Source: Gilliamella sp. wkB171 (GTDB taxonomy: Bacteria > Pseudomonadota > Gammaproteobacteria > Enterobacterales > Orbaceae). Taken from it: a stretch of DNA of 64,000 nt. The translations under genes were made by a program, and so were the position numbers. Positions 39,717 to 50,650 of the stretch are shown here, one piece after another; the first letter of the stretch is position 1, and each line of letters opens with the position of its first letter. The DNA is taken from positions 1 through 64,000 of the forward strand of contig NZ_LYST01000053.1 of the NCBI RefSeq assembly GCF_001693755.1, written 5' to 3'. The notes under the pieces were generated by a model that did not search any database, had not been told where the DNA came from, and worked only from the letters and a program-made list of their open reading frames with translations.

Positions 39717-40880
39717 CTATGCTTTAGCTCTCGCTTCTAGCATTGCAACAGCCGGTAATTTTTTACCTTCCACAAATTCAAGGAAAGCACCACCGCCAGT
39801 TGAGATATAAGAGATTTTATCTTCAATACCGAATAAATCAATTGCAGCTAATGTATCACCACCGCCTGCAATAGAAAAACCTGCACTATCAGCAATGGCT
39901 TTCGCTACAATTTCAGTACCACGACGGAAATTCGGGAATTCAAACACACCAACAGGACCATTCCATAAAATAGTTTTCGCTTTTTTGATGATGTCCGCTA
40001 ATGCTTCTGCTGATTTATCACCTAAATCAAGAATTTGTTCATTTTCTTTAACATCTTTTACTGATTTTTCAGTTGCAGTTGCAGTTTCACTAAATTCTGT
40101 TGCTACGCGAACATCAGTAGGAACTGGAATATGGCAATTTGCCATTAATTTTTTTGCCTCAGGAATTAAATCTGCTTCGTAAAGTGATTTACCAACATTA
40201 TAACCTTCAGCAGCAATGAAAGTATTAGCAATACCACCACCAACGATAATTTGGTCAGCGATCTTTGATAAAGAATCAAGTACTGTTAACTTAGTTGATA
40301 CTTTAGAACCTGCAACAATCGCAACCATTGGACGAGCTGGATTATCAAGTGCTTTACCTAATGCATCAAGTTCAGCTGCTAATAATGGGCCTGCACATGC
40401 AACTGGCGCAAATTTACCAACGCCATGCGTAGACGCTTGAGCACGATGTGCTGTACCAAATGCATCCATGACATAGATATCACAAAGCGCAGCATATTTT
40501 TTTGATAAAGCTTCATCATCTTTACCTTCGCCGACATTAAAACGTACGTTTTCAAGAACAACAAGTTCACCTTCTTTAACGTCAACACCGTTAAGATAAT
40601 CTTTAACTAGGCGAACAGGAAATGAAACATGTTCTTTTAAATAATCAACAACAGGTTGCAGTGAAAATTCCGGATTATATTCTCCCTCGGTTGGACGCCC
40701 AATATGCGAGGTTACCATTACTTTAGCACCTTTTTTAATTGCCTCTTCAATTGTTGGCAATGATGCTTTAATACGTGCATCAGAGGTTACTTTACCATTT
40801 TTCACTGGCACATTAAGATCTGAACGAATAAATAGACGTTTTCCTTTTAGATCAAGATCTTGCATTCTAATAATAGACAT
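39717..40880 (-). CDS. pgk: Phosphoglycerate kinase
   Basis: Makes ATP from 1,3-bisphosphoglycerate. Length 387 equals E. coli Pgk. The N-terminal [12 protein letters not shown], substrate-binding [31 protein letters not shown] and nucleotide-binding [10 protein letters not shown] and GGGDTLAAI motifs are all present. Together with fbaA it forms a glycolytic pair directly upstream of the ribosomal operon. Confidence 0.98.
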   Translation of the reverse strand: MSIIRMQDLDLKGKRLFIRSDLNVPVKNGKVTSDARIKASLPTIEEAIKKGAKVMVTSHIGRPTEGEYNPEFSLQPVVDYLKEHVSFPVRLVKDYLNGVDVKEGELVVLENVRFNVGEGKDDEALSKKYAALCDIYVMDAFGTAHRAQASTHGVGKFAPVACAGPLLAAELDALGKALDNPARPMVAIVAGSKVSTKLTVLDSLSKIADQIIVGGGIANTFIAAEGYNVGKSLYEADLIPEAKKLMANCHIPVPTDVRVATEFSETATATEKSVKDVKENEQILDLGDKSAEALADIIKKAKTILWNGPVGVFEFPNFRRGTEIVAKAIADSAGFSIAGGGDTLAAIDLFGIEDKISYISTGGGAFLEFVEGKKLPAVAMLEARAKA

Positions 40881-41031
40881 GAGACATCCTCTTATAAAAT
40901 ATAAATAAAATAAATTTTACATTATTCTAACATAAAAAATAAGATTAGGTTACTCTCATTAACGCTTAAATAGTAAACATTTACGTTAAATACTTAATCG
41001 AAAAGCCACAAAATTTTTTTATCTAACAGCA

Positions 41032-41060
41032 TTGACAAAAGAAAGAAAATCAGGCATATT
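41032..41060 (+). promoter_or_regulatory. rpsT promoter
   Basis: A perfect -35 TTGACA (41032-41037) and -10 CATATT (41055-41060) with a 17-bp spacer, followed by TTGCCGCC, about 45 bp before the start codon of rpsT. Confidence 0.7.
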
Positions 41061-41106
41061 TTGCCGCCTTATTAATATCTAATTTTTCTAAATTTGGGAG
41101 TTGACT

Positions 41107-41370
41107 TTGGCTAATATCAAATCAGCTAAGAAACGTGCGGTTCAATCCGAAAAACGCCGTAAACATAATGCTAGTAACCGTTCAATGATGCGTACTTATA
41201 TTAAAAAAGTTTACGCAGCTGTTGCAGCTGGTGATAAACAAACAGCTGAAGTAGCATTTAAAGACATGCAAGCAGTTATTGACCGTCAAGCGGCTCGTGG
41301 TTTAATCCATAAAAATAAAGCAGCACGTCATAAAGCGAATTTAATCAAACAGATTAAAGCATTGGCTTAA
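41107..41370 (+). CDS. rpsT: 30S ribosomal protein S20
   Basis: An 87-residue basic protein beginning (M)[20 protein letters not shown], as in E. coli S20. The start is the TTG at 41107, with GGGAG six bases upstream; the TTG at 41101 abuts the ribosome site and can be excluded. E. coli rpsT also uses UUG, and the weak start is part of its autoregulation by S20. A strong terminator follows. Confidence 0.97.
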   Translation: MANIKSAKKRAVQSEKRRKHNASNRSMMRTYIKKVYAAVAAGDKQTAEVAFKDMQAVIDRQAARGLIHKNKAARHKANLIKQIKALA

Positions 41371-41412
41371 TACTTTATTCTGTTAGTTACTATAGTTAAT
41401 TAAGAACCTAGC

Positions 41413-41438
41413 AAAAAGTGGTGAAAACCACTTTTTTT
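41413..41438 (+). terminator. rpsT terminator
   Basis: A 9-bp stem (AAAAGTGGT / ACCACTTTT) closed by a GAAA tetraloop and followed by a T run, about 45 bp after rpsT. Confidence 0.9.
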
Positions 41439-41490
41439 ATTTATGTGCTAATCATTTATCAATAACAAATAAAAACAAAGAGAGTTTATT

Positions 41491-42138
41491 GTGGTTCAGC
41501 GTGATTATGTGAGAAAAAAGAGCCAATCTAAAAAAAATAAGTCACGAAATATGCCTAATTTAATGATATTATTAGCTATTATCATTATTATTCTATTCTC
41601 TGCTATCCTCTACTTTGTTTCAAATAATAAACCTGCGCAAATTACTGAACAGCCTAAAGCGAAAACTCAACCTCCGGCAGTCACGTTACCTGAACAACCC
41701 CAAGAAAGATGGACCTATTTAAAAGAGTTAGAAACGCCAAATGCTAGCTCGAACGCTCAAACAAATTCTGTTGCAAGTGAACGACAACAAATTCTTGATA
41801 GTTTTGTCAATAATTCACGTCCTGTTGCAAATACACAAAATACCAATAATACGAATAATGCTAACACACAAATAGCAACAACTTCAGCACCATCACAAAC
41901 AAGTCAAATAGTGAATACTTCAAATAAATGGTCACTACAGTGTGGAGCCTTTAAAGATAAAGCTAATGCTGATACGCTAAGAGCCAAACTTGCTATGACA
42001 GGAATAAGTGGTAATATCTCTTCAGGTCAACTGTATCGTGTGACTGTTGGACCTTTTACCAACAAAAATGAGGCAGATAGAACAATGAGCTCGTTACTCA
42101 GTAATGGTATTAACAATTGTGTTGTTTCTAACAAATAA
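41491..42138 (+). CDS. ftsN: Cell division protein FtsN (short form)
   Basis: A bitopic divisome protein with a GTG start and AGAGAG just upstream. The N-terminus VQRDYVRKKSQSKKNKSRN matches the FtsN cytoplasmic tail. One transmembrane helix spans about residues 26-45. The periplasmic ERWTYLKELE motif (near 72-81) corresponds to the essential E. coli helix region, followed by an Asn/Thr/Gln-rich linker. A C-terminal SPOR domain (about 145-215, SLQCGAFKDKANADTLRAKL) binds denuded glycan. At 215 residues it is much shorter than E. coli FtsN (319), mainly in the linker. It is coupled to yihY (2 bp gap). Confidence 0.9.
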   Translation: MVQRDYVRKKSQSKKNKSRNMPNLMILLAIIIIILFSAILYFVSNNKPAQITEQPKAKTQPPAVTLPEQPQERWTYLKELETPNASSNAQTNSVASERQQILDSFVNNSRPVANTQNTNNTNNANTQIATTSAPSQTSQIVNTSNKWSLQCGAFKDKANADTLRAKLAMTGISGNISSGQLYRVTVGPFTNKNEADRTMSSLLSNGINNCVVSNK

Positions 42139-42140
42139 AA

Positions 42141-42986
42141 ATGATGAAAACATTTAAGCAGATACAACTTTTCTCAAAAATGTTATGGTGGCGGATCAAC
42201 CATGATCGTTTAACGACATCATCTGCGGGATTAGCTTATACCACGATACTTGCACTGGTACCGTTGATTACGGTAATTTTTTCTTTACTGTCTGCTTTTC
42301 CAATGTTTAGTGAAGTGAGTCGATCATTAAAGCAGTTAATTTATAGTAATTTAGTACCAACAGCCAGTGACACTATTCAAAACTATCTGGAACAGTTTAT
42401 TGCTAATACAAAAAAAATGACTGTGGTTGGGATAATTGGACTAATTGTCACATCGTTATTATTAATCAATTCAATTAACACGGCTCTCAATCATATTTGG
42501 AAAACAAAACGCAAACGCTCATTAATTTATAATATAACCATTTATTGGACAATATTAACTTTAGGGCCTATTTTAGCTGGCAGTAGCGTAGCGATAAGTT
42601 CATATATTTTCTCGTTAAAATGGATTTCTACAGCAATCACCAGTAACTTATTAATTAGTATTTTACCATTTCTTATTTCTGTTATTGGTTTTTGGTTACT
42701 TTATAGTATTATTCCTACCGAATCTGTCCCTTTTAAAGAGTCATTTATTGGCGCAATCGTCGCTGCCATCTTATTTGAAATAGGCAAACGAGCATTTTCA
42801 CTCTATGTTAGCTCTTTTCCTACCTATCAATTGATTTATGGTGTGGTATCTTCTATACCTATTATGTTGGTTTGGATTTACTGTTCATGGTGTATTGTAC
42901 TATTTGGAGCAGAGTTTGCCGCGACATTAACTGACTATAACCGCCAAAAAAAACAATCTATTGAAAATCAGTCTAAAGTGGAATAA
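42141..42986 (+). CDS. yihY: YihY/BrkB family inner-membrane protein
   Basis: A 281-residue protein with about six transmembrane segments. The family start [20 protein letters not shown] and the [26 protein letters not shown] and [20 protein letters not shown] segments are typical of YihY (once called RNase BN in error). Function is unknown. It lies between ftsN and dtd; yihY-dtd adjacency is also seen in E. coli. Confidence 0.9.
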   Translation: MMKTFKQIQLFSKMLWWRINHDRLTTSSAGLAYTTILALVPLITVIFSLLSAFPMFSEVSRSLKQLIYSNLVPTASDTIQNYLEQFIANTKKMTVVGIIGLIVTSLLLINSINTALNHIWKTKRKRSLIYNITIYWTILTLGPILAGSSVAISSYIFSLKWISTAITSNLLISILPFLISVIGFWLLYSIIPTESVPFKESFIGAIVAAILFEIGKRAFSLYVSSFPTYQLIYGVVSSIPIMLVWIYCSWCIVLFGAEFAATLTDYNRQKKQSIENQSKVE

Positions 42987-42994
42987 TAAAATCT

Positions 42995-43429
42995 ATGATT
43001 GCCTTAATACAACGCGTTACGCAAGCCAGTGTTACTGTTGATAAACAAATTATTGGACAAATCAACCATGGCCTACTTATTTTATTAGGTGTTGAGCAAG
43101 GTGATGATCAACAAAAAGCCACTCGATTATGTGAAAAAGTTCTAGGCTATCGTATTTTCAGCGATAGTGAGGGAAAAATGAATTTGAATGTTCAGCAAGC
43201 TAAAGGTGAAGTATTAGTTGTTTCTCAATTTACACTTGCTGCTGATACCCAAAAGGGAATGCGACCTAGTTTTACTAAGGGAGCAAAACCCGACGAAGCC
43301 AATAAACTCTACCAATTTTTTGTCGAACAATGTAAAAAGCAAATTAATACCCAAACTGGGCAATTTGCTGCCAATATGCAAGTTGCATTGATTAATGATG
43401 GTCCGGTTACTTTTTGGTTACAGACTTAA
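42995..43429 (+). CDS. dtd: D-aminoacyl-tRNA deacylase
   Basis: Hydrolyses D-aminoacyl-tRNA (and glycyl-tRNA-Ala), preventing D-residue misuse. The 144 residues match the family (E. coli 145). The active-site motifs SQFTL (near 77-81) and the cross-subunit GPVTFWLQT at the C-terminus (near 136-144) are intact. It starts 8 bp after yihY. Confidence 0.96.
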   Translation: MIALIQRVTQASVTVDKQIIGQINHGLLILLGVEQGDDQQKATRLCEKVLGYRIFSDSEGKMNLNVQQAKGEVLVVSQFTLAADTQKGMRPSFTKGAKPDEANKLYQFFVEQCKKQINTQTGQFAANMQVALINDGPVTFWLQT

Positions 43430-43534
43430 AATATTATTCAAGCCTCAACAAATAGATTAACTAAAAAGTGAATTATTTTACCGTAAAAGCCTAATAGACA
43501 GTTCCAGTAAAATTATTACTTCACACCTTTACAA

Positions 43535-44893
43535 TCATCTTAAATTTTTTAACATATCTATCGCTGATGATTGAGGTGATAAACCTAATTTATTTAGCTT
43601 AGTAAGATAAAATTGTTTTACATCGTCCCAATTGTAGTAAGGATAATGTTCAGTTTTGATAGGAAGATGCACTTCCTGCTCATTTAACAGAACCTTCACC
43701 AGTATCGGTTGATCTGCTTTTTTACTTTTATAAAAAATCCATTGAATATTTGCCATCATAGGAATAATTTTATCTGCCTGCCAAACCAAAGGATATTGTA
43801 GTATCGAGTTTGCAACTGTTGCAGCCCCTTCTATTTCGAGTAAAGTCGCCAAAGGCGATACAGTTTCTGCATGGGCAAAACGCAAATTAGCATCAATATT
43901 ATTATTCTTTATTGCAATATCTGCTGTATTTAACATATCCCATAGTAAAGGTGCAGCTATTTTAATCTGAATACCATTTGCATCAAAGGCTGGACCTATT
44001 TGTAGATAATTTTTTACAGTAACAATATTATTAAATTGTGTTTTTTCATCTTCATGAAAAAATGAATTAAGATCCACATGATGTTCTGCTAATAATTGTG
44101 GAGAAAAAGAGAGTGATTCTTGATACAACTGATAAACCGCAATAACAAAATCCATTGATTTTATGGATGAATTTTCTTTAATTTCAAGACCTTTATCTAG
44201 ATATTTGTGGATAAACTCATCACTGAAAATTCGTTGTAAGAAATGCTGCCCCATTTCCCATGAATCGGGCATGTTCTCGATCGATTTTACAGCATTTTTC
44301 ACTTTTTTACTTTGCTTAAACTCTTTATAAGCGGGGGAATATTCGAAGAAACGCAATAACGTTTGTTGATCTTCTTGCTGTTGCGTAACGTTGATTTGAG
44401 GATATTTTGAATGAAACGCTTCTACAAAAATGTTTGCTGTCTCTTTGGCTCTGGGTGAACTTGAAGAGATAACCTCAATTTTCTGACCTTTAAACACAGT
44501 GGGATAATTATCCAACATCCGCTGACTGATTAAACGAATATTTTGCCGTCCCAGATCGGTTAAAGCACCATAATGGCCTTTATTCAATTGTGCAATACGG
44601 CTAATTTGGTCAAGCAAATCTTTACCAAGATGCGTCAACTGCCCCTTGCTTTCAGCGATTAATAAAGTTTGGTAGGCAATATCTTCATATTTTGATTTGC
44701 TAATATAACGCGATCCATGCCGTCCAACATGATCAATATAAAAAGCATCGTAACCATCAGGCGCTGGTGTGTATGTGTATTTCGAATCAAAATGATATGC
44801 AGTTTTAGAACCTGCCGCTATTTGCGGTTCGGCAAATCCCATACAAGAAAAGGCAAATAAACACAGAGCACAAATTTTTTTGGCATAATCCAT
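43535..44893 (-). CDS. Periplasmic histidine-type phosphatase (MINPP-like)
   Basis: A 452-residue member of the histidine acid phosphatase clade 2. The ATG at 44893 is chosen because CAGGAG precedes it and a signal peptide (MDYAKKICALCLFAFSCMGFAEP) follows. The phospho-acceptor motif is VGRHGSRY (His59), and the proton-donor tripeptide is HAE (341-343) rather than the HD of AppA/Agp. HAE is typical of multiple inositol polyphosphate phosphatases. Likely substrates are phytate or other phospho-sugars in the periplasm. It is a single gene convergent with dtd and divergent from dauA. Confidence 0.85.
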   Translation of the reverse strand: MDYAKKICALCLFAFSCMGFAEPQIAAGSKTAYHFDSKYTYTPAPDGYDAFYIDHVGRHGSRYISKSKYEDIAYQTLLIAESKGQLTHLGKDLLDQISRIAQLNKGHYGALTDLGRQNIRLISQRMLDNYPTVFKGQKIEVISSSSPRAKETANIFVEAFHSKYPQINVTQQQEDQQTLLRFFEYSPAYKEFKQSKKVKNAVKSIENMPDSWEMGQHFLQRIFSDEFIHKYLDKGLEIKENSSIKSMDFVIAVYQLYQESLSFSPQLLAEHHVDLNSFFHEDEKTQFNNIVTVKNYLQIGPAFDANGIQIKIAAPLLWDMLNTADIAIKNNNIDANLRFAHAETVSPLATLLEIEGAATVANSILQYPLVWQADKIIPMMANIQWIFYKSKKADQPILVKVLLNEQEVHLPIKTEHYPYYNWDDVKQFYLTKLNKLGLSPQSSAIDMLKNLR

Positions 44894-45172
44894 AAAAATA
44901 CTCCTGACAATTAAATATCTATTTACCAAACGTATCAGTAAAAAATTAAATTATATAACACAATAAACGTTAAATTATAATTTAGCCAAATTGAATATTT
45001 CAGATAGTATTGTGATCAGACGAAATAAATCATTTAATTTTTATTCTACCTATTATAAATAACAAGGTCAAAAAACAGATTATTATTTTAAGTACTCTCT
45101 TTTTAATTTTTGTAAAAAGGATTATCTTATTACCCATTAAAAATAACCTTTGCTTAATTGATAAAAAAACTA

Positions 45173-46846
45173 ATGAAATTATATGGATTTACTGGCACTA
45201 AAATTTGTTGTGCGTTCATTTCGGCATGTATAACAACCCCTTATAACCTCACTCGCTTTTTTAAAGACCTTATTGCAGGCATTACAGTTGGTATTATTGC
45301 AATTCCGCTAGCAATGGCACTAGCTATTGCCAGTGGTGTACCGCCTCAGCATGGACTTTATACGGCAATTATTGCAGGATTAGTCATTGCATTAACTGGC
45401 GGATCGCGTTACAGCGTTTCGGGTCCAACTGCTGCTTTCGTTGTGATTTTATACCCAGTTTCGCTACAATATGGATTAGCTGGATTATTAGTATCGACAC
45501 TATTATCTGGTTTTTTTCTAATTTTAATGGGCGTTGTGAGATTAGGTCGATTAATCGAATATATTCCTCTACCGGTGGTCTTGGGCTTTACATCTGGTAT
45601 TGCAATAACTATTGCAACCATGCAGATCAAGGATTTTTTTGGTTTAACACTCGAACATATGCCCGAAAATTACGTTACAAAGGTCATCGAATTAGCAAAA
45701 ACATTACCCACTATCAACATAGCCGATACCCTAGTTGGAATAGTGACATTAATTGTATTAATTGTCTGGCCAAAATTTCGAGTAAAAATATCAGGTCATT
45801 TACCTGCCTTAATTGCTGGTATTGCCGTTATGTTTATTTTTAAACAATTTGGCTATCAAATTGAAACCATCGGTTCTCGATTCACTTATACGTTAGCCGA
45901 TAACAGTATTGGCCATGGTATTCCATCGGTGTTACCTGAATTCATTTTGCCATGGCAATATAGTGATTTTAATTTAGACTGGTCTACGCTCTCCGCGCTG
46001 CTTCCTATTTCACTCACTATGGCGATGTTATGTGCTATTGAATCACTGCTTTGCGCTGTAGTATTAGATGAAATGACTCATACCAAACATCATTCCAATA
46101 GTGAATTGATCGGTCAAGGATTGGGAAATATCATTGCGCCATTTTTTGGTGGAATTTCTGCAACAGCGGCTATCGCACGTTCTGCCGCCAATGTCAAAGC
46201 TGGTGCAACATCTCCTGTTGCGGCAATGCTACATTCAATCATTGTTTTATTAGCGCTTATCTGCTTTGCTCCACTTTTATCTTATATCCCGCTTTCAGCC
46301 ATGGCAGCACTATTATTAATCGTGGCGTGGAATATGAGCGCAGTACAACGCGTAATTTATATCATTAAACGCGCACCTAAAGATGATATTTTGATTATGC
46401 TTATTTGTATGTCTTTAACCGTATTATTTGATATGGTTATTGCTATAACACTTGGCATAGTCTTAGCCTCAATTCTATTTATGCGTCGCATTGCACATAT
46501 GACACGTTTGGTTGAAATCAATCGAAACAATGAAAAAACATTGGTTCTCCGCATTAATGGACCACTATTTTTTGCCGCTGCTGAGCGCACCTTTTCGGAA
46601 ATTTATCAGAAAATAAATGGCTATGAGCATATTGTATTACAATGGGATGCGGTGCCTATTCTTGATGCAGGTGGATTAAATGCATTAATTCATTTTATTG
46701 ATGAATTACCAAAACAAGTTGATTTATCCATTTGTGAATTACAATTTCAGCCGCTAAAAACAATAGCACGAGCTAAAATTGTACCTATTCCAAATAAATT
46801 AATGTTTTACTCAACGCTTGATGAAGCACTGAAAGATAAAGAATAA
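45173..46846 (+). CDS. dauA: C4-dicarboxylic acid transporter DauA (SulP family)
   Basis: A 557-residue SulP permease with a C-terminal STAS domain (about residues 440-555). It is very close in sequence to E. coli DauA (559): [54 protein letters not shown] and [22 protein letters not shown] are all recognisable. The ATG at 45173 gives exact N-terminal register with DauA; a TTG at 45158 is less likely. In E. coli it carries succinate aerobically at acidic pH. The neighbouring HdeD-like gene may share an acid-related theme (inference). Confidence 0.92.
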   Translation: MKLYGFTGTKICCAFISACITTPYNLTRFFKDLIAGITVGIIAIPLAMALAIASGVPPQHGLYTAIIAGLVIALTGGSRYSVSGPTAAFVVILYPVSLQYGLAGLLVSTLLSGFFLILMGVVRLGRLIEYIPLPVVLGFTSGIAITIATMQIKDFFGLTLEHMPENYVTKVIELAKTLPTINIADTLVGIVTLIVLIVWPKFRVKISGHLPALIAGIAVMFIFKQFGYQIETIGSRFTYTLADNSIGHGIPSVLPEFILPWQYSDFNLDWSTLSALLPISLTMAMLCAIESLLCAVVLDEMTHTKHHSNSELIGQGLGNIIAPFFGGISATAAIARSAANVKAGATSPVAAMLHSIIVLLALICFAPLLSYIPLSAMAALLLIVAWNMSAVQRVIYIIKRAPKDDILIMLICMSLTVLFDMVIAITLGIVLASILFMRRIAHMTRLVEINRNNEKTLVLRINGPLFFAAAERTFSEIYQKINGYEHIVLQWDAVPILDAGGLNALIHFIDELPKQVDLSICELQFQPLKTIARAKIVPIPNKLMFYSTLDEALKDKE

Positions 46847-47019
46847 TTTTATATTTAGTTTTATTATATTAATGCTATTAAAACTCAACAGTAATCATTG
46901 TTGTGTATATCGTATTAGACTGTAACACCTTATCTTTTTTCGCCGATCGTTATTGGCAAAATTATTGATAGGCATATACCCAACAACACAAATTAATCAT
47001 GACAATATAGGAAATGCAT

Positions 47020-47565
47020 ATGATAACTGATTTAAACAATATTAATAATCTCAAACAAAAATCAAACTGGTTTATTTTAGTTGGTATAATTTTAATCGTG
47101 TTAGGATGTTTAGCACTAGGCTATCAATTCGTCGCAACTGTCTTTTCAGTGTATTTTATTGGAACATTAATTTTAATTGCAGGTATTGCTCAAGCAGTAC
47201 ACTCTTTTACTATTAAAGGTTTTGGACAATCAGCATTATGGGCAGTAATGGGCGTTTTATATATTTTTATTGGCTTAATGTCATTTTTCCAACCTATCGC
47301 TGTATCATCAGCATTAACATTAGTGGTTTCTATTCTTCTCATAATGAGTGGCTTTACCCAAATTTTTGCGGCAATGAATAACCGTCATTTACCACGTTGG
47401 GGATGGGTTTTAACCTCAGGAATCATCACATTAATTTTAGGATTTATGATACTTGCGGGTTGGCCATATAATAGCCTTTGGGTGTTAGGCATGTTTTTAG
47501 GTATTGATCTTATATTCCAAGGTTGGGCATATGTAGCGATTGGTTTTGCACTTAAAAATCGATAG
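47020..47565 (+). CDS. HdeD family acid-resistance membrane protein (DUF308)
   Basis: A 181-residue integral membrane protein with six predicted helices arranged as repeated pairs and the DUF308/HdeD pattern (LVGIILIVLGCLALGYQF, WAVMGVLYIFIGLMSFF, ILTLGFMI-like GIITLILGFMILAGWP). The ATG at 47020 has TAGGAA at good spacing; another ATG lies 6 bp upstream. E. coli HdeD (190) aids acid resistance at high cell density. It lies 170 bp after dauA. Confidence 0.85.
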   Translation: MITDLNNINNLKQKSNWFILVGIILIVLGCLALGYQFVATVFSVYFIGTLILIAGIAQAVHSFTIKGFGQSALWAVMGVLYIFIGLMSFFQPIAVSSALTLVVSILLIMSGFTQIFAAMNNRHLPRWGWVLTSGIITLILGFMILAGWPYNSLWVLGMFLGIDLIFQGWAYVAIGFALKNR

Positions 47566-47578
47566 TTTAAACGCAAAA

Positions 47579-47616
47579 GTTGCTCACTAACTTAGTGTAT
47601 AAATTATGTGAGCAAC
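47579..47616. terminator. Possible bidirectional hairpin between hdeD-like gene and rsgA
   Basis: A 9-bp stem (GTTGCTCAC / GTGAGCAAC) with a 20-nt AT-rich loop between convergent genes. The T tracts are poor, so this is a weak candidate. Confidence 0.4.
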
Positions 47617-47676
47617 AACTTTCACTACATTGATGTCACACCTTATAATTGATGTTTAACAAATACAACCAAATAA

Positions 47677-48711
47677 CTATTTGTAATTTTTATTCGTTTT
47701 TGCTTTGACTTCTTTCATTGATTGTAAAATTCGATGATAGTTATCAAGCCTTGAAGGGGCTATTTTTTTATCAATAACTGCTTGTTGCAATAAACAACCT
47801 GGTGTTGTTAAATGATCACAATCACGAAATTGGCATCCCCCTAAATAATCCGCAAATTCTTTAAAACCATTTATAACCTGCTCAGGCTCTAAATGCCACA
47901 AACCAAACTCACGAATACCTGGAGAATCAATAATGTCTCCACCATTAGGCAGATGATATAACCTAGTTGACGTGGTAGTATGTTGCCCAAGCCCAGATAT
48001 TTCCGAAACATCGCCTGTGAGTGCAAATTGCGATTGGTGAGGTAATAATAAGTTAATAATACTTGATTTTCCCACCCCTGACTGCCCAACTAAAATAGAT
48101 ACCTTATTTTGTAAGGCCTGTTGTAACGCTATAATGCCTTGCTGATCTTGGCAAGAAACAAAAAGTACCTGATAACCAATTTGGCGATATATGGCTAATT
48201 GACTTTCAACGTCTTTACGTTGTGAATCAGTAAGCAAATCAATTTTATTTAACACAATAATTGGCGTGATGTCTGTTGCCTCACAAGCAACTAAATAGCG
48301 ATCGATAATATTAAGCGATAATTCGGGCAAAACAGCTGAGATAATTACGATTTGATCGACATTCGCAGCTACCGGCTTAACACCATCATAAAAATCAGGG
48401 CGAACCAACTCTGAATGGCGAGGATAAACAGCCTCGATAATGCCATTGGTATTTGGCTCTAAACTTTCACGCCAAACCACTTTATCGCCAGTCACCAATG
48501 AAGGTAAAGTTCGACGAATACTACATCGACAAATTTTGCCTAAACTATCCTCCACATCAGCAGACTTACCAAAACGGCTAACAACCACACCATCACTTGG
48601 TGACGTGAAGTTGGCTAAGTTTTCATCTGACTTTATGGCTAAACGTTGTTGATGTTTCGCAGCCATGCGTCTTTTTTGGTTTTGAGATAATTGATTTTTT
48701 GCCACAGTCAA
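47677..48711 (-). CDS. rsgA: Small ribosomal subunit biogenesis GTPase RsgA
   Basis: Circularly permuted GTPase that helps 30S maturation. It is 344 residues (E. coli 350). The G motifs appear in permuted order: NKIDLL (G4, near 156), [14 protein letters not shown] (G1, near 209) and DSPGIREFG (G3, near 258). The C-terminal zinc knuckle is [14 protein letters not shown]. It is divergent from orn, the same rsgA/orn arrangement as in E. coli. Confidence 0.96.
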   Translation of the reverse strand: MTVAKNQLSQNQKRRMAAKHQQRLAIKSDENLANFTSPSDGVVVSRFGKSADVEDSLGKICRCSIRRTLPSLVTGDKVVWRESLEPNTNGIIEAVYPRHSELVRPDFYDGVKPVAANVDQIVIISAVLPELSLNIIDRYLVACEATDITPIIVLNKIDLLTDSQRKDVESQLAIYRQIGYQVLFVSCQDQQGIIALQQALQNKVSILVGQSGVGKSSIINLLLPHQSQFALTGDVSEISGLGQHTTTSTRLYHLPNGGDIIDSPGIREFGLWHLEPEQVINGFKEFADYLGGCQFRDCDHLTTPGCLLQQAVIDKKIAPSRLDNYHRILQSMKEVKAKTNKNYK

Positions 48712-48784
48712 TAATTTTTGCTAAAACAGTTTGACAGTTATGCTACACTAGTCGGCATTAAAAAGAAAATTTCTATGACATATT

Positions 48785-49348
48785 ATGACTACATCACCAC
48801 AAGTTAATAGTAATAATCTTATCTGGATTGACCTTGAAATGACAGGTCTGAATCCCACAGTTGATCGCATCATCGAAATCGCCACAATTGTGACTGATTC
48901 AGATCTCAACATTGTTGCTGAAGGTCCCGTTATTGCCGTACATCAATCCGAGGAACAACTGGCGCTGATGGACGATTGGAACAAAAATACTCATGGAAAA
49001 TCAGGTTTAATTGAACGCGTTCGTCAGAGTCAAATCAGTGAACAGCAAGCAGAACAACAAACCATCGAATTTTTAAAACAATGGGTACCAGAAAACTGCT
49101 CACCCATTTGTGGCAACACTATTGCACAAGATCGCCGTTTTTTATTTAATTACATGCCTAATTTAGAACGTTACTTTCATTATCGTTATTTAGATGTCAG
49201 CACTATTAAAGAGTTAGCCAAACGTTGGAAACCTGAGATTTTAAAAGGAATAAGTAAACAAAGTACACACCAAGCGCTTGATGATATACGCGACTCAATT
49301 GCTGAACTTACTTATTATCGTAAGTATTTTTTTAACGTAACCCAATAA
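48785..49348 (+). CDS. orn: Oligoribonuclease
   Basis: 3'-5' DEDDh exonuclease that degrades 2-5-nt RNAs, including pGpG. It is 187 residues (E. coli 181). The ExoI motif [11 protein letters not shown], ExoII around [12 protein letters not shown], and Exo[14 protein letters not shown] with catalytic His and Asp are all present. It is followed by waaA after 22 bp. Confidence 0.97.
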   Translation: MTTSPQVNSNNLIWIDLEMTGLNPTVDRIIEIATIVTDSDLNIVAEGPVIAVHQSEEQLALMDDWNKNTHGKSGLIERVRQSQISEQQAEQQTIEFLKQWVPENCSPICGNTIAQDRRFLFNYMPNLERYFHYRYLDVSTIKELAKRWKPEILKGISKQSTHQALDDIRDSIAELTYYRKYFFNVTQ

Positions 49349-49370
49349 TTAGACATGTTGGATAATTGTT

Positions 49371-50636
49371 ATGCAAATTTTATATAATCTCCTGTTATAT
49401 ATTATCCAACCATTTATATGGATAAAATTACTGTGGCGTAGCCGTAAAGCACCAGCTTATCGCAAACGGTGGTTAGAGCGCTATGGTTTTTGTAAACGCA
49501 AAGTCAAACCAAATGGCATTTTAGTTCATGCTGTATCTGTTGGTGAAACCATTGCCGCCATTCCGTTAGTAAAAGCGTTACAGCAGCGATATCCCGATTT
49601 ACCTATTACCGTTACCACAATGACGCCAACGGGTTCAGAACAAGTAAAAGCATCATTAAAAGATAGTGTCAGTCATGTTTACTTACCTTACGATCTACCT
49701 TGTGCATTACATCGTTTTCTTAAAATAGTATCACCTAAATTGGTGATTATTATGGAAACAGAACTTTGGCCCAATTTGATATCTCAGTGCTATAAACGCC
49801 ATATCCCAGTGATTATCGCCAATGCTAGGTTATCAGAACGATCGGCTAAAAGGTATGCTAAGTTAGGAAAAACCATTAGCCACTTATTGGCTAAAATCAG
49901 TACTGTCGCGGTACAAAATCACCAAGATGGCGAGCGTTTTATATCGCTAGGCTTGCCAAAAGAACATCTGGCCATCACCGGTAGTATAAAGTTTGATATC
50001 AACTTAACAAATCAACAGCAACAACAAATAATCGCATTAAAACAACAATGGCAATTAAATCGGCCGGTATTAATTGCAGCAAGTACACATACTGGTGAAG
50101 ATGAAATTATCTTATCTGCTTTTAAACTATTACTGCAAAAACACGCTAATCTTTTATTAATTTTAGTACCACGTCATCCCGAACGTTTTAATACTGTTGA
50201 AAAGTTAATTAATGATGAAGGTTTTCATTATATCAAACGCAGTAATCAACAAATACCAACGCCTCAAACACAGATAATTTTAGGCGATACAATGGGAGAG
50301 TTAATGGTGCTTTACGGTATTGCCGATATTGCCGTAGTTGGAGGTAGTTTCGTTAAACACGGTGGACATAATCCATTAGAACCCGCTTTACACCACATTC
50401 CTATTATCAGCGGAGAGCACTATTTTAATTTCAACGTTATTTGTGAACAGCTCGTTGCTGATAATGCAATGATTATTAGTGATAGTTCAGCCAATAAATT
50501 GGCTTCATTGGTTGATAATTTATTAACTAACCCAACTCACAGCAAGCAAATTGGCGAAAAAGCATACCATGTGTTAAAACAAAATCAAGGTGCTTTAGCT
50601 AAGTTACTTGATATTATTAACCATTATCTTTGTTAA
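49371..50636 (+). CDS. waaA: 3-deoxy-D-manno-octulosonic acid (Kdo) transferase
   Basis: Adds Kdo to lipid A precursors at the inner membrane. The 421 residues are close to E. coli WaaA (425). An N-terminal membrane anchor precedes VHAVSVGETIAAIPLV with the catalytic glutamate, VTTMTPTGSEQV and IMETELWPNL; the GGSFVKHGGHNPLEPA donor-binding motif is near 325. It lies between orn and hemH, only 14 bp from hemH, so the three are likely one operon. This grouping differs from E. coli. Confidence 0.96.
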   Translation: MQILYNLLLYIIQPFIWIKLLWRSRKAPAYRKRWLERYGFCKRKVKPNGILVHAVSVGETIAAIPLVKALQQRYPDLPITVTTMTPTGSEQVKASLKDSVSHVYLPYDLPCALHRFLKIVSPKLVIIMETELWPNLISQCYKRHIPVIIANARLSERSAKRYAKLGKTISHLLAKISTVAVQNHQDGERFISLGLPKEHLAITGSIKFDINLTNQQQQQIIALKQQWQLNRPVLIAASTHTGEDEIILSAFKLLLQKHANLLLILVPRHPERFNTVEKLINDEGFHYIKRSNQQIPTPQTQIILGDTMGELMVLYGIADIAVVGGSFVKHGGHNPLEPALHHIPIISGEHYFNFNVICEQLVADNAMIISDSSANKLASLVDNLLTNPTHSKQIGEKAYHVLKQNQGALAKLLDIINHYLC

Positions 50637-50650
50637 TCGAAGGGTGATTC

